Positions 1-11,320 of a stretch of 64,000 nucleotides of DNA are shown in pieces. Made by a program: the position numbers and the translations under genes. The notes beneath the pieces are model-generated. The model was given only the letters and a program-made list of their open reading frames with translations, was not told the DNA's origin and searched no databases. Each line of letters opens with the position of its first letter. Positions within the stretch are counted from its first letter, which is position 1. Source of the stretch: Mastigamoeba balamuthi (lineage: Eukaryota > Evosea > Mastigamoebida > Mastigamoebidae); contig CACRSC010000010.1 in NCBI GenBank assembly GCA_902651635.1, positions 533,626 through 597,625 of the forward strand. The letters run 5' to 3'.

Positions 1-224
1 CCGGGCAGGATCTGCGGCTCCCCGTCGTCGGGCTGCGGCGTGGGGACGCCGGGCAGGGGCTGGGCGTCGGGTCCGTGGTTGCCCGGGCGCTGGTTGTGCT
101 CGCGGTGCCTGCGGGCGTGGCGCTCGTTCTCCCAGTAGCCCGGCGGCGGCGGCGTCAGCGCCGACGCCAGCGTGGCGAGCGCCAGGAGGGCGAGGAGCGC
201 CAGGAGAATCGTGTGCGAGCGCAT
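1..224 (-). CDS. secreted proline-rich protein, N-terminal part only
   Basis: Reading leftwards from the ATG at 224-222 the frame stays open to the window edge, giving about 74 residues. The first ~22 residues are a clear signal peptide: a basic start (MRSH) followed by a Leu/Ala hydrophobic run ending in ASA. The mature part is hydrophilic, with PPPPGYWENE followed by His/Arg-rich and Pro/Asp-rich sequence. The family is not recognised and the C-terminus lies outside the window. The frame has ordinary coding-like G/C third positions. A secreted or lysosomal product is inferred only from the signal peptide. Confidence 0.55.
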   Translation of the reverse strand, partial: MRSHTILLALLALLALATLASALTPPPPGYWENERHARRHREHNQRPGNHGPDAQPLPGVPTPQPDDGEPQILP

Positions 225-897
225 GCGGGGGGGAGAGTAGTGGGGAGGTGCAGAAAGTGGGGGCTCTCTCGCTGCTCCGAGGGTATTTTTAATTATCTGT
301 GGGGGCGTCCACTGGGGTGTGCATTTCTGGGGGCCAGTGGACCCCCTAAGGCGGGCCCGTCAGACACGTCACCAGGAATCTCCGGTGGCATTGTTCTTTC
401 TGCTCGTTCCACTTTGCAGAGGGTTCCTGTCCCCGGCAAATGTGCACTTTACGTTGCACGTCCGCGGACTCTCGTAAAGCTCCGCGAGCTCTGGCTTCGC
501 AGGGGCTCGAGAAACGAGGAACGTGCAGCACAGCACGGTCTCTCTGCACAGGGCTGAACCTGCATGCTTCGCAGTGGTGGGCACGGGATCTCGGGGACTG
601 CCTGTTTTTCTGACTCAGCGCGGATCCGATCTGACGTAGCAAGGCGCGTCACGGGATATTTTGCTCCGTGAGAAGTCGGATCCGATTCCCAGATCGCAGG
701 GCGAAAGAGGATTCGAGGCAGATACTATGCGAGGATATATCCTGACACAACGCCTTGAGTTGGTCCCTCCGTTGTTTATTGGGTCTATCCCTCGAGACGG
801 GGCGCGCCAGGGGAAGTGAGGATCACGCCGCCAGGTCGCAGGAGGCCCGGCGGCACGTCCGTGCGGGGTCGCGGCACACTGCAGAGGGGCGGCCTGT
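225..897. other. intergenic, no gene seen
   Basis: Between the start of the partial secreted gene and the stop of eL42 no frame resembles a known protein. The stretch contains GGATCCGAT-type partial palindromes near 622-690 and a GATAT cluster at 720-750 (GGCAGATACTATG, GAGGATATATCC), similar to motifs upstream of many genes in this window. Confidence 0.5.
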
Positions 898-1477
898 CTA
901 GTAGGTGGCCACCTCGCTCTTCTTCTTCTTCTTCTCCGAGGCGAGCTCGAAGTGCTTGCAGCGCTTCAGGCACGTCTGGATCTTGTACTGGCACGTCGTG
1001 CACTCGAGACGCAGGACGACCTTCTTAGTCGTCTTGGCCTTCTTCCTGAAGACAGGCTTCGTCTGGCCTCCGAAACCCTGCTGCTTGCGGTCGTAACGGC
1101 GCTTACCTGTCCGCGAGATATTTTAGCCACCAATCGATCGATCGCATCAAGTCTGCAGGGGAGGAGAGTGGGCGACGACGGACCCTGGGCCCAGAGCGAG
1201 TCCTTGCCCTTCTTGTACTGGGCAACCTTGTGGTTGGTGTGCTTCTTGCACTTGGGGCAGAACGTCTTCTTCTGCTTCGGGATGGTCACCTGCACACAGC
1301 GCCGCCCCACAGCGCACTCTCAGTACTCGCCCATCCAACCTCTCTCTCTCACCCAGCGGCAGCCCGCTCGGGCTCCCCTTCCGCCTCCGCCTCTCGCGCC
1401 CTCTCATCGGACCACGCGCGGGTCGCCGGCGCGCGGGAGGCGGGGGCGGGGAGGGAGGGCGGGGCAGGACGCACCAT
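898..1477 (-). CDS. RPL36A: 60S ribosomal protein eL42 (L36A/L44)
   Basis: Three coding exons: 1475-1477 (the ATG alone), 1184-1289 and 898-1106, with introns 1290-1474 (donor GTGCGT) and 1107-1183 (donor GTCCGT). The protein starts [15 protein letters not shown] and has about 105 residues, the usual eL42 length. Diagnostic stretches are the zinc-ribbon cysteines (CPKC near the N-terminus, CTTC later), [29 protein letters not shown] and the C-terminal LKRCKHFEL. The residue in QTKPVF that is Pro in cycloheximide-sensitive yeasts is Pro here. eL42 lies at the E site of the large ribosomal subunit. The ATG-only first exon matches the layout of eS4 at 23.3 kb. Confidence 0.93.
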
Positions 1478-1687
1478 TTTCGGGGGACAAGGGACAACAG
1501 AGGAGAAGGACAAAGAAAAGGCACGGCGCCACAAACGAAAATTTCCGCCCTCCGCGCACCCCTTTGCGTCACAGTTGACGTAATCAAACGCGCCCCTTCG
1601 GAAACCAAAAGACGGCCATATGGGCTTCCTTTGTTCTGTTCCGACTCGCGCGCGGGGGCAACCCCTCTGCGCCCGGCCCGGCCCCTC

Positions 1688-2137
1688 TCAGTTCCTCACC
1701 AGCGCCGAGATCGCCGCCGCCAGGTCCCCCTGCCGAGCGCCGCGCGGTGAGACCCGTAGAAACCCGGCGGAGAGGCGTTGGGAGAAGCGGTGCTCTCACG
1801 TTGGCGCTCTGCAGGGCGCGCTCGGCGGGCCCGCGCTCGATCTCGAACTCGGAGACGAGCACCGCGATGTCCTCCTCGCGCAGGGTGACGCGGGCCTGCG
1901 CCTCGCCGGTCTTGGCCGCCGCGTCGAGGAACTCGAGCGACTGTAGGGGGGGAGGCGACGGTGTTTGACGCCGGTTTTTGAAGCGTGTTACGCGCGCAGG
2001 CATTTCCTGGAAATGAGGGGGGCGCTGGCGGCGCGGGCGCGGGCGCGGGGGAGGGGGCTGCGCACGCCGGTCTTGATCTCGGCAGAGTTCTCGTGGACGG
2101 CGCTGAGCTTGTTGAGGTCGCGGGCCTGCTTGTCCAT
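1688..2137 (-). CDS. HYPK: HYPK-like NatA chaperone subunit (UBA fold)
   Basis: Exons 2066-2137, 1800-1940 and 1688-1729 join in phase to an 84-residue protein. The C-terminal half is the NAC-alpha-like UBA domain of HYPK: VTLREEDIAVLVSEFEI, then AERAL, GDLAAAISAL and the closing VRN*. The N-terminal half (SAVHENSAEIK, SLEFLDAAAK) resembles the alpha-helical HYPK N-region. Known HYPK proteins bind the NatA N-terminal acetyltransferase at the ribosome. The protein is shorter than human HYPK because the acidic N-terminal tail is missing or lies in an unseen upstream exon. The start was chosen as the only ATG in the first conserved exon. Introns: 1941-2065 (donor GTGCGC) and 1730-1799 (donor GTGAGA). 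Confidence 0.85.
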
Positions 2138-2600
2138 CTGTCCGGTCGGCGCTTGAAGATAGCAGAGCGCAAGGCAGATATTTGGACGCGGGCAGTATCT
2201 GCCAGATATTCCGACCAAAGCCGGTCCACCCCCGGACGCCGAGCGCAGCGCCGCCGCCGCCGCGCCAAAAGCCCCGCGCGCAAAAGGGGACCACGAAGGT
2301 GCGCGTGGCGGCGATTTCCGTGTGTCGTCAGGCGCTTTTCGCGAATCTCGCCGGCGGGCGCACCGACGGGGCGCACCGAGCCATCCAGGAACGTTCCGCG
2401 TATGGACTCAGTGGAGTTCCGCCCTTCTTCCCTCTTCCTATCCGGGCCGGTTGGATTCGTGCCCCAATCTGGCCAGATTTTTTCCATCGCCCCGTGAAAA
2501 AGTGCGCACCCCACGTCCCCCGGTACTCCAAATTGCACTCGGAGCCACGTATCGCAAACACCGTCCGCCAGCAACGACAGCGACAACGACGACGACGACG
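2138..2600. promoter_or_regulatory. shared divergent promoter region of HYPK and PMI
   Basis: This 463-bp stretch separates two divergently transcribed genes, so it must hold both promoters. It contains CAGATATTT at 2175-2183 and a palindromic pair TATCTGCCAGATATT near 2196-2210, close to the HYPK start. On the PMI side there is ATCTGGCCAGATTTTTT near 2467-2483. The same GATAT/CTGCC words recur upstream of other starts in the window. No TATA box is obvious. Confidence 0.45.
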
Positions 2601-4311
2601 ATGCAGGGCAGCACGCTGATCGAGCTCGCGCCGCACGTGCAGCGCTACGAGTGGGGCACGCGGGGCCCTGCGGGCCTCGTGGCGCGCCTGAGCGGCAGCC
2701 CCGCGGCGCCCAGCGAGCCCTTCGCGGAGCTCTGGCTGGGCACGCACCCCAGCGGGCCCACGCTGGCCACCGCGCGCAGCAGCCTCGGCGCCGCGGCTGC
2801 GGGCGCGGCCCCCGTGCCGCTGTGCGAGGCCCTCGGGGCGCAGCTGCCGTATCTGCTCAAGGTGCTCAGCGTCGCCCGGAGCCTCTCGATACAGGCCCAC
2901 CCCGACAAGCAGCTCGCCGCCCGCCTGCACGCCGCCCGCCCCGACGTCTACAGGGACGACAACCACAAGCCCGAGATGGTGCGTCGGGGGGTGGCGGATC
3001 GTGTGGGGGTCTCTTTTCCGCAGTCCACTCCGGCTTCCCTAGTCCCGTGTTTCAGCGAAAATCGCTGTGTTCTGTCGTCATTCCGCGGGGGTTCCTCCTC
3101 CCCCCCTGTGGGCGTGAAAAAGAATGCACGGCACTTGGGGCTGACATCAGGGGGCCCGTCTGCCTGTTTCCCGCCCTCTTCCCCGCAATGGAGCGCAGGC
3201 GATCGCGCTGACGCGGTTCGAGATGATGTGCGGCTTCCGGCCCGTCGAGGAGATCGCCCGCCTCGCGCGCGAGGTCCCCGAGTTCGCCTCGGTGCTCGGC
3301 TCGGACTGCCCCGCCCCCGACAGCGGTGCAACGGGTGCGAACTCCCCCGCGCTCGTCCCCCGTTATTTGAACGCCAGCCAACGGCCTTCCCCCTCTCTTA
3401 CTCGCAGGTCTCCGCCGTGCGTTCACCGCCCTCATGCAGGCGCCGCGCGAGAGCATCGCCAGCGCGCTGGGAAAGCTCGTGGCGCGCGTGCAGGCCGCCG
3501 GGGAGGCCGCGAGCGACGCGGAGAAGCTCGCGGTGAGGCTGGCGGCCGAGTACCCGGGCGACGTCGGCGTCTTCTGCGCGTTCTTCCTCAACCACCTGTT
3601 CCTCAGCCCCGGCGAGTCGGTCTACCTCGGCGCCGACGAGCCGCACGCCTACCTGCGCGGCGACTGCGTCGAGTGCATGGCCTGCAGCGACAACGTCGTC
3701 CGTGCCGGCCTCACCCCGAAAGTCATCGTGCGTTTCCCTCCCCTCCCCTTCTGGCTTGCCGGGAATATCGAACTACACACCGACTTGGGTCGTGGATGCC
3801 GGCTGGATAGCACACAGAAGCCGCTTCCACATCCCTTGCGGCTGACAGGGTGTTAGCTTGTTCATGGGGTTCTCTGTTGAGAACCTTGATCTCAGTTTGT
3901 TTTCCCCCTAACACTGGAATGTTGGCTGTGCATCAGGATGTCGAGACGCTCGTGTCGATGCTCACGTACAAGGCTGGGAAGCCCGAGCTGCTGAAGCCCA
4001 CCACGACCACGCTCGGCTCGGGCGTCGTCCTGCGCGAGTTTTTCCCGCCCGTGTCGGAGTTTTGCGTTGCCGAGCTGCGCGTGCCTGCCGGGGCCACTTG
4101 CGAGCTGCCGTGGTCGGAGATGCCCCGCATCGCCGTGGTCCTCGAGGGCGCGGGCGTCGTGGCGCTCAAGAACAAGGAGTTCTCGCTGCCGACGCGGACG
4201 GGTCTCGCGCACTTCGTGCAGGGCAGGGCCTCGTACACGGCGTCGTCTTCTGACTCGACCTTGTATATCGCCAGCCCCAACTTCCGCAACACAAACGCGG
4301 CTTCCAAGTGA
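2601..4311 (+). CDS. PMI: mannose-6-phosphate isomerase, type I
   Basis: Four exons (2601-2978, 3199-3325, 3408-3727, 3937-4311) give 399 residues. The enzyme interconverts fructose-6-phosphate and mannose-6-phosphate at the entry to GDP-mannose and glycosylation. Visible family marks are the N-terminal YEWG, the zinc motif LSIQAHPDK (Gln98 and His100), DNHKPEM with the Glu ligand at 125, and YLGADEPHAYL carrying the last His ligand. The C-terminal cupin half is complete. Introns use donors GTGCGT, GTGCAA and GTGCGT. The start follows a short CGACGACGAC run and is the first ATG in frame with the conserved N-terminus. Confidence 0.93.
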
Positions 4312-7300
4312 GTGCAGGTGGGGTCGTTGTATGAGGCCAACTCGGCAGGCCCATCACTTTTTCTGATTGACAGGGAGCAAATCCACATATTTTGCTTGTC
4401 TACAGACAGGTAGAGTTTGACCTCTGAATTTTCCTCAGGGACTTGTCTTACTACCATCAATCATCATTGGATTGCAATGTAATGCCACAAGGCTAACAAC
4501 TGGTAGACATAATTATAAAATTGAAAGATTGGTCTTTTCCGGCCCGGTTTAATCTGCCCATCAGATTGGGTATTTTCGAGGGACCATAGGCTAGGCCCCC
4601 TAAACGATCAATCTATCTATGTCTACTTAACTTATACAACATGATGTAGGGGCATAAAGCACAATTAATGGGTGGTTCTGGGGTGGCAGAAAAGCCTGGA
4701 CCAGAGTGAAGGTGACAAGAAAGGAAATATCCGTCACCTTCAATTGATTTTCTCCTACCCTATGTTTACTGTTATATGTGAAGCGTGCAATGGTTCTTGC
4801 CCATTTTTGGTAGTTTTAACTTGAAAAGGCCAGAAGAAGGCACATTTAATGTACAGATAGTGAGATGAGACATCTCTGAGATGCATTGTGCTTCACTCTG
4901 TTAAGAGTGCTCATCACAGAGAGTGAGCTGGAGTGTGGACCAACTAGTACTCTTAATCATCCTGCAACTTGAAGAGACTGATAGGGCCATAATGGAGCTT
5001 CCTTCACAACAGCTCTGTTAAGAGTTACAGCCATAAGTAGCAAAGTCTGTCATGATGAAACCTAAAAAGGGAGTATGTCAAATTGGTATTAATTGTATAA
5101 TTGTATGAGAATTAATTGTACAATGATATTTCTTATGAGTGATCCTGGCATGTTACATCCAATTGGATTACCTTTGTCTCAGTGTGGACAAGTGTCTGAC
5201 ACAGCCGAGGCACTAAGCTGGCAGCACTCATCTGCTGTGACAACACTACCAAATAAGACAATAACGTGTCCTGCATGATACCACTGAGTAGATAGAGTGC
5301 TGTGGCTGCTATGCTACAGTGTTGCCCTTTTCTCTTGTGCTGTGATCATGTGATTTAAATATATATAAATACAATTCTTAAATGCTTACATCAGCTAAGA
5401 GGATGGATATGACAGCTGGAAGTGGTAGAACGACTGGTGGCATTACCTGTTAAGCTGGCATTGCTGGTACCTGCCCAATTTGTCTGTTGCTGTCTGAAAC
5501 CAGGATGCAAGATATTTAGTACTTTCTTCTGAATATTATGTACTCTAGTACCATCAGGAAAGAGATGAGAACCAGTCTCATTTTTCATTAGAAGGACCAT
5601 CAGATAGAAAGGTCATTGTCCCACAGTATGCAATCACTGATGTTCTTGATGGGCTTGTGGGACATGGTGCCATCATCTCACTGCATACTGAATAACATCA
5701 CCTTACTCCTGTTCTTACTACAGTTGTATGACCAGTGATCACAGTGATGATGAACTACAACATCTTCTGTAAGCAACTGATGTGGGTACATGTGAGGGTC
5801 TAAACCTATTTTGCTTATCTTTCTTCTCCTTTTTCGGTAAACCACGAGAGTACCTGAACAGCATTGCACTTTTCCACTGCAGTACTTCTTATTTCTTGGC
5901 ATTGAAAAGAGCTTATGCACTGTGAAATTGTATCATACTCATAATCCAGACTTATTCAAATACCTATTTCATTGTTCACATGCTTCTCTTAGTCTTTAAT
6001 CATAGATAATGTGTTTGATAATGAAGCTCTGAAATACAGCTTTAAGAAAATAAGTCAAACCATCCTGAAATAACTGATCTGCTTTATTGAAAAACCACTA
6101 AATAGAACAAGATGAAAATATTAAGTTGAAAAGCCAAATCAATTATTTAGTACAACAGAAATATGAAGAAAAAGTGGAAAAGTTAAGAACAGTACTCCAA
6201 GTAAAAAGGAAATGAATTGAAATGAAAAATTAAAAAGTAAGATAAACCAGTAGAAATTCTTAAAAGAGTAAAAGAATTAAGATTAAAACACACAATTTAC
6301 TGACAAATAAATACTGTCATTAATAAAAATTATACTATAAACAAAATAAAAAAAACTAATTATTATTACTTATTTCATTTCAAAATTATAATGCAAAAGA
6401 GTTAAATAAAGAAATTGTTTTCAAGAAAGTCACTTAGGTTGCATGCGTGCGTGCAACCAAAGTGACTTTTTGAAAACAGCTATTGCCATACAACGGGATA
6501 TAATTACCAGGCAGGGTACCAGCCAAACCGCATTCAAGGAGCCAGTAAAAGTTCCAGTCTGGGTACCAGCCCAAGTGCGAGTCAAGGTACCAGTCTAGGT
6601 ACCAAAGCCACAGCGTGCGTGCAACCAAAGTGACTTTTTGAAAACAGCTATTGCCATACAACGGGATATAATTACCAGGCAGGGTACCAGCCAAACCGCA
6701 TTCAAGGAGCCAGTAAAAGTTCCAGTCTGGGTACCAGCCCAAGTGCGAGTCAAGGTACCAGTCTAGGTACCAAAGCCACAGCGTGCGTGCAACCAAAGTG
6801 ACTTTTTGAAAACAGCTATTGCCATACAACGGGATATAATTACCAGGCAGGGTACCAGCCAAACCGCATTCAAGGAGCCAGTAAAAGTTCCAGTCTGGGT
6901 ACCAGCCCAAGTGCGAGTCAAGGTACCAGTCTAGGTACCAAAGCCTTTTTAATTCCTCGTGAAAGCCCTCGAGCAGCACAGATTTCAGCTATACATTTCT
7001 TGCTGGCAGATTGTAAGATGGTAATACATTCAGTTGTAGAACTTTTATTTTATATATAGAGTATGCAACAACAATTCCTAAATTGTTTGATACCGAGCTG
7101 CAAAATGATGATAATGATCTGAATTTCAGAATAACAGAAGGACAACCGAATTCTAGCCAGGGGCAAATTCCTGCCCTCTTACTCAGCTTCTGTTCTCTAC
7201 AAGTTCCTGCACCTTCACTATTACTCTGTTTTCAGGTATTTGCATGATGCTATTTCTAAGTTTCAATCATCTTTGTTCAAGTCTGTTCTAAAAGAAGTCT

Positions 7301-7985
7301 ATCAAAATGCATACATGATTTTGCCAGGACCTATTCTTAAGACTGAAGCAATACTGTAGTGATAAGATCACGTTCTGGCTAGAGGGACAAATATCTTGAT
7401 TTCACAGCTTTCTGGTCTGTCTTGTTGATCAGACAGGAAAAGTAACACCAGAAGGACACGGTTTGGGATTCTTTTCCTTATCAAATAACTGCATTATCTC
7501 GGAAAAGAGTAGAAGTAAGTACCTCTTCAAAGGGTATTCACAGAATTTGATAAAAACAATGCCTGCTTAGTTGCTAGTGGGTGAGAATTAATTACAGCCA
7601 AATCTACAGATTGTTAGAAATTGTTATATATTCATGTTCTTAATAACATGAGTTCTGAGTGCATTTGCATACAGTTTCACAGGAATTTATGAAATTTCTC
7701 CACTGATTGAAAAGTTAGTAGTTTGCCGAATGATTAGAAGTGATAACAGATAAATATATTCCAGCAGATAACCCATGGTAGCATTTCTCACTTTGAATTC
7801 CATATTTTACACGTTTTATGAGCTCCTATACCAAGATTCATCCAAATAGGCATTTGGAATGCCCTTTTAGATCTAAGAAAGATTCGTAGAACTCTATTTC
7901 AGAATTTGTTTTTCTGAAATCTCATACAACTGTGTAATTTACATCTTAGGAGCCAGATTTAAGAGTTGTAACTACAATTTCTGAA
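4312..7985. other. AT-rich island without recognisable genes
   Basis: After the PMI stop the base composition changes sharply from GC-rich to AT-rich, extreme around 6.0-6.4 kb where A/T runs dominate. No frame resembles a known protein and the open frames are short. The only clear structure is the 168-bp tandem repeat at 6445-6945. The neighbouring sulfatase-like gene starts in GC-rich sequence and ends in this AT-rich sequence, so the change is a gradient on that side. Confidence 0.7.
6445..6945. repeat. 168-bp tandem repeat, three near-identical copies
   Basis: Units start at 6445, 6613 and 6781, exactly 168 bp apart, each beginning GCGTGCGTGCAACC; the third stops about 3 bp short at 6945. 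The copies look identical by eye, which implies recent duplication or homogenisation. Each unit contains three internal GGTACCAG-type sub-repeats. Because 168 is divisible by three, the minus strand stays open across the array (6434-6979) as a 56-residue repeat rich in Trp, Tyr and Leu (WYLDWYLDSHLGWYPDW). Whether this is translated is unknown. Confidence 0.9.
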
Positions 7986-10211
7986 TCAGAAGCACGTACA
8001 GTACTTCATTGGAATGCTAGCAGATGTGCAATCTCTTTCATCTTGCGCAGTCAATACAGATACTTCATCAGTTCTGACAGATGCTGAAGGCCATTCATCA
8101 GTGAGAAGATGTACTAAGGTCCCATGAACATCCTTCGAGGTGAACAGCCATTGCTCATTCTCTCTATTTTGGGGTGAGAAAAAAGAACCCACCACAAATA
8201 GTGTACAGAGAGATATTCTCAAATTTTGGATGAAGACCAACATATGATTTTGGCAACAGAATATCAAAATTGGGCAACATATTATCGATAATTCCACCAG
8301 GTCTAGCGATTTGTCAGCAGAGGTGATGATAGTACATGTCATATACTCACGTTCGAAGGAGATATGAGAATGTGCAATGAGGCCCGTGATCAGATAATAG
8401 CAAAACCACCGTGTTCTGGAGATCAACGGATCTACCATCAATGATCTGCGACAGATCTGCATCAATTTGAGAGATAACATTCGTGGTAGCCTCGTGAGCC
8501 TCAAACAAATACACCCAAGAAAACCTAGGGACACTACTGTATGCCATCCACCATTGCTTGAGCAAGGAAAATGCGTGCTTGTGGACCTCTTTGCCAGCAA
8601 TACATCTTCTAGAGGAAGAATAAGGTCCAATCCACAACCCACTTTCAACAGATGGTGGCTGGTACTCTGGAATGCAAAAAGGTCCAACTGGCCAATAGTC
8701 TGGATGCCCTCTTGTGTTCCTATACTCGCGCCACTGACACTGCTCGGTTATGAATGCTGTGGCATACCCCTTGCTCTTTGCCACATCCCACAGAGAGGGC
8801 ACCTCTGGATCGCCTGATGCCCACATTCCCCTCCAATTACCTTTGGTGACTGGGAAGACAGCATGATACCTTTTCTGGGTCAGAAGATGATCAGCGAGGG
8901 TATGCACACCTGAAGAACTGCCGAAGAAGATGTGTCTGCGAGGACTCCAATGCTGCGGCTGTTCTGGGGAGTTGTGCACGTAGGTTTTTGCGCGACAGGC
9001 CATCGACAAGTAGCACAAGAACATTTGGCAACTTCTTTGACCCAGAGAGGCTCTGTGCTCGTTCGACAATTGTGTCATCTCGATATGGGCGTACCAAAAG
9101 CTGCCTTCTGTCTCCACATTCTGCCAGTATCATTGTAACACTGCAAGGCAGAGCCAGAGGAGCACCAGGGCTTGTATAGGCAATGTGTGTGGTCTTCGAG
9201 TTAACGTAGTGGGCAAGTCGCATTCCAGGAGCATTACTTTTAGTCAGAGTGGGCCCCAGGTTCTCGGGAAAGATGTGCACAGTGCCCTCACATTGCATAG
9301 AAAAGCCATAACCCTGCTCGAACCGTGCTTCCGGGATGGGCTTATCGTGGCCCACGCATGGTGCATCAGTCCACCTCCGCATCAGGGAGGCTGGCCAGAA
9401 TGACATCAGGTCCCACAGCGGAGGAGAGAACGGGCATTTGGGAGTCGGCTGAAGGCTCCTGCCCTGCAGCCCCTCAAACCACGCAGGCCTGGACCGGACC
9501 GCAGCAACAGTAAAGACGCAGGACAGCACGGCGAGTACGACAGCAGCAAACACCAACCGAGAGCGTCGCGTGCGGAGGATGCGGAGCAGCAGAGCCAACG
9601 CGACAGACAGACCCGCATAGCCAGCAAGGAAGACGCAGAAGCCTGCGAAGATGAAGCCGCCATGCTGCTCGAGACTGGTCCCCTTGTCAGTGAACACCAC
9701 GACGAACACGACCTGGCAGGCGAGTCCGCTGGCCCACGCCTGGTCTTAGTGGTGGCGCCCATCAGAGGGTGTGGCGGGGGGAGCGCACGTGACCAGCGTC
9801 CACCAGGCGTAGCGAGGGACGTTTGGGCGGAGGGCCCAGGCAGCCCAGGCAGCGCAGACCAGGAGCAGCGGGCACAGGGCGACGGACAGCGACACCGCGG
9901 CAGTCCTGTTCACCAGTTGCTCTGCGCAGACGTGGTGAGCAGCAGGACGTGTGGGGGGGTGGGCACGGGGGGGAGGGGGGGGCTGCTGCTTGCAGACCGT
10001 CGCTGTGGATGGGCTGCAGGGCTGCAGTGTAGATGAGCACGGAGAAGAGGCCCAGGAACAGCACCGCCGGCACACCGACGAACGTCGCCTCGCCATGGCG
10101 CACCCGCACGCGGGGGGTGGCTGGGGGACGGCCCCGATCCGGTGATGGAGTCGCCGGGGGCGCGTCTTCGTCTGCGACTGGAACGAACAGAAAGCCCTCC
10201 CTGTACCGCAT
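7986..10211 (-). CDS. membrane-anchored sulfatase-like protein (DUF229 type)
   Basis: Six exons (9998-10211, 9794-9921, 8910-9739, 8351-8869, 8207-8302, 7986-8163) join in phase to 654 residues. The N-terminal third has about four hydrophobic segments (for example VGVPAVLFLGLFSVLIY, FIFAGFCVFLAGYAG). The rest is an alkaline-phosphatase/sulfatase-fold domain: LPNVLVLLVDGLSRKNL carries the metal-binding Asp and nucleophile region, FEAHEAT and LLLSDHGPH carry metal-binding residues, and the tail ends in the Cys-rich DUF229 pattern (CTSASIPMKYCTC). Five introns are only 40-76 nt, shorter than most here. The sequence becomes AT-rich towards the 3' end. The substrate cannot be told. The second intron's donor (GTCACG) is weak, so that junction is less certain. 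Confidence 0.8.
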
Positions 10212-10762
10212 CGAGCGAAACAAATCCTATGACGTCCCCGTATCCCAAAATATCTTACACGTCACTGCGGACACACTGCTCAGGCCCATCAGGCCGTCCC
10301 TTCACATCAGCGGGAGCAGCCTGGTGCACATGCCTGCGGATTTTCTGAGAGGGACACATATCAGGGCCTGGCAGAATGGTATGGTCTGTTGGGGAGAACG
10401 CGCCGTGGCTGGCTCCAAACCTCGGCTCATGGAGTTGGGTAGCCCGAGCCCCGCACCCATAATGAAGACAGCACACCGCTACTTGAGGGCGACGGCCTGG
10501 TGGATGGCAGATGAGATCGTGGACCAGTCGGCCCCTGGCAGATAATCGTCGGATTCAGGCGCTAGCTTCATAGCTCCGCTAGTTCAAAAGACTGACGACA
10601 AAGACAGATCCACGCAATTGATGTCTCTGGCGAGGTGATTGTGCTGCGAGAAGCTGTTGCTGTGCTCGAGGTCGAGGTGTCAGAGAAATCTCAGACGTCA
10701 CTGCACAGAGGACCGACACATCAGTTGGCCCCCATCGCATCAGCGGGAGCAGCCGAGCGCAC
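10212..10762. promoter_or_regulatory. region between divergent genes
   Basis: This 551-bp stretch lies upstream of both the sulfatase-like gene (leftwards) and the small membrane protein (rightwards). It contains ATCCCAAAATATCTTACAC at 10242-10260, close to the sulfatase start, and GGCAGATAATC near 10538. Both resemble the GATAT words found upstream of other genes. A 5' untranslated exon of either gene is possible. Confidence 0.35.
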
Positions 10763-11017
10763 ATGCTGGGGTCTGTCGGCGAGTACGTGCTGCCGTGGCT
10801 GTCAGTCAGCGCAGCGGGGCTGGTGGTGGCGGTGCTGCTGTGGCTGGTGGTCAGCGTGGCCTGCGGCTGCCTGGTGGGCTGTCTGCTGGGCTGCCTCTTC
10901 ACTGTCGTCTGGGACCGCCACCAGGAGCGCCTCCTCCAGGCCGAGCGCGACTCGCCCGTCGGCACCCCCTCCAAGGCCCGCAGGAGGGAGGGCGTCGACC
11001 CCGACGAGGCCGTCTGA
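10763..11017 (+). CDS. small membrane protein, 84 residues
   Basis: A single-exon frame from ATG 10763 to TGA 11017. The first two-thirds hold one long or two closely spaced hydrophobic segments (WLSVSAAGLVVAVLLWLVV and VGCLLGCLFTVVW) rich in Val, Leu, Gly and Cys. The tail is charged and hydrophilic (RHQERLLQAERD, KARRREG). No family is recognised. The hydrophobic-then-charged layout and G/C-ending codons support real coding, but the frame is short. Confidence 0.45.
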   Translation: MLGSVGEYVLPWLSVSAAGLVVAVLLWLVVSVACGCLVGCLLGCLFTVVWDRHQERLLQAERDSPVGTPSKARRREGVDPDEAV

Positions 11018-11320
11018 GGATCGAGCGGCACAGCGCCTCTGCCACATCACAGAATGGCCACCCGCTGCTGCTGTGCCTAAGTGCCATGCGAGAAGCCGTC
11101 TTCTGCTGTGCCAAAATGCCATACTGGCAGCCCCTCTTGGCCGACTGGGCGATAAACAAAGTTCGGTGGTTCTGCGCCGAGCAGACCTCTCCTCGGGGGG
11201 CATGTGTGGGTTGGGGTGCGACGGTGAGGCACCCGGGCCGCGAAACCACAAGGAGGCGCTGATGGTAGCGGCCTGGTGGGTGGTCTCGGGGCAGAGTGGC
11301 GGAGGGAGTGGTTCTGGAGC
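11018..11320. other. intergenic, nothing recognised
   Basis: 303 bp between the small membrane gene and the stop of the secreted protein gene. The two genes converge here, so it probably holds both 3' ends. No repeat or RNA gene was recognised. Confidence 0.4.

Noticed and set aside
6445-6945. CRISPR-like array
   Set aside because: Units are 168 bp, directly adjacent without spacers, and the setting is eukaryotic.
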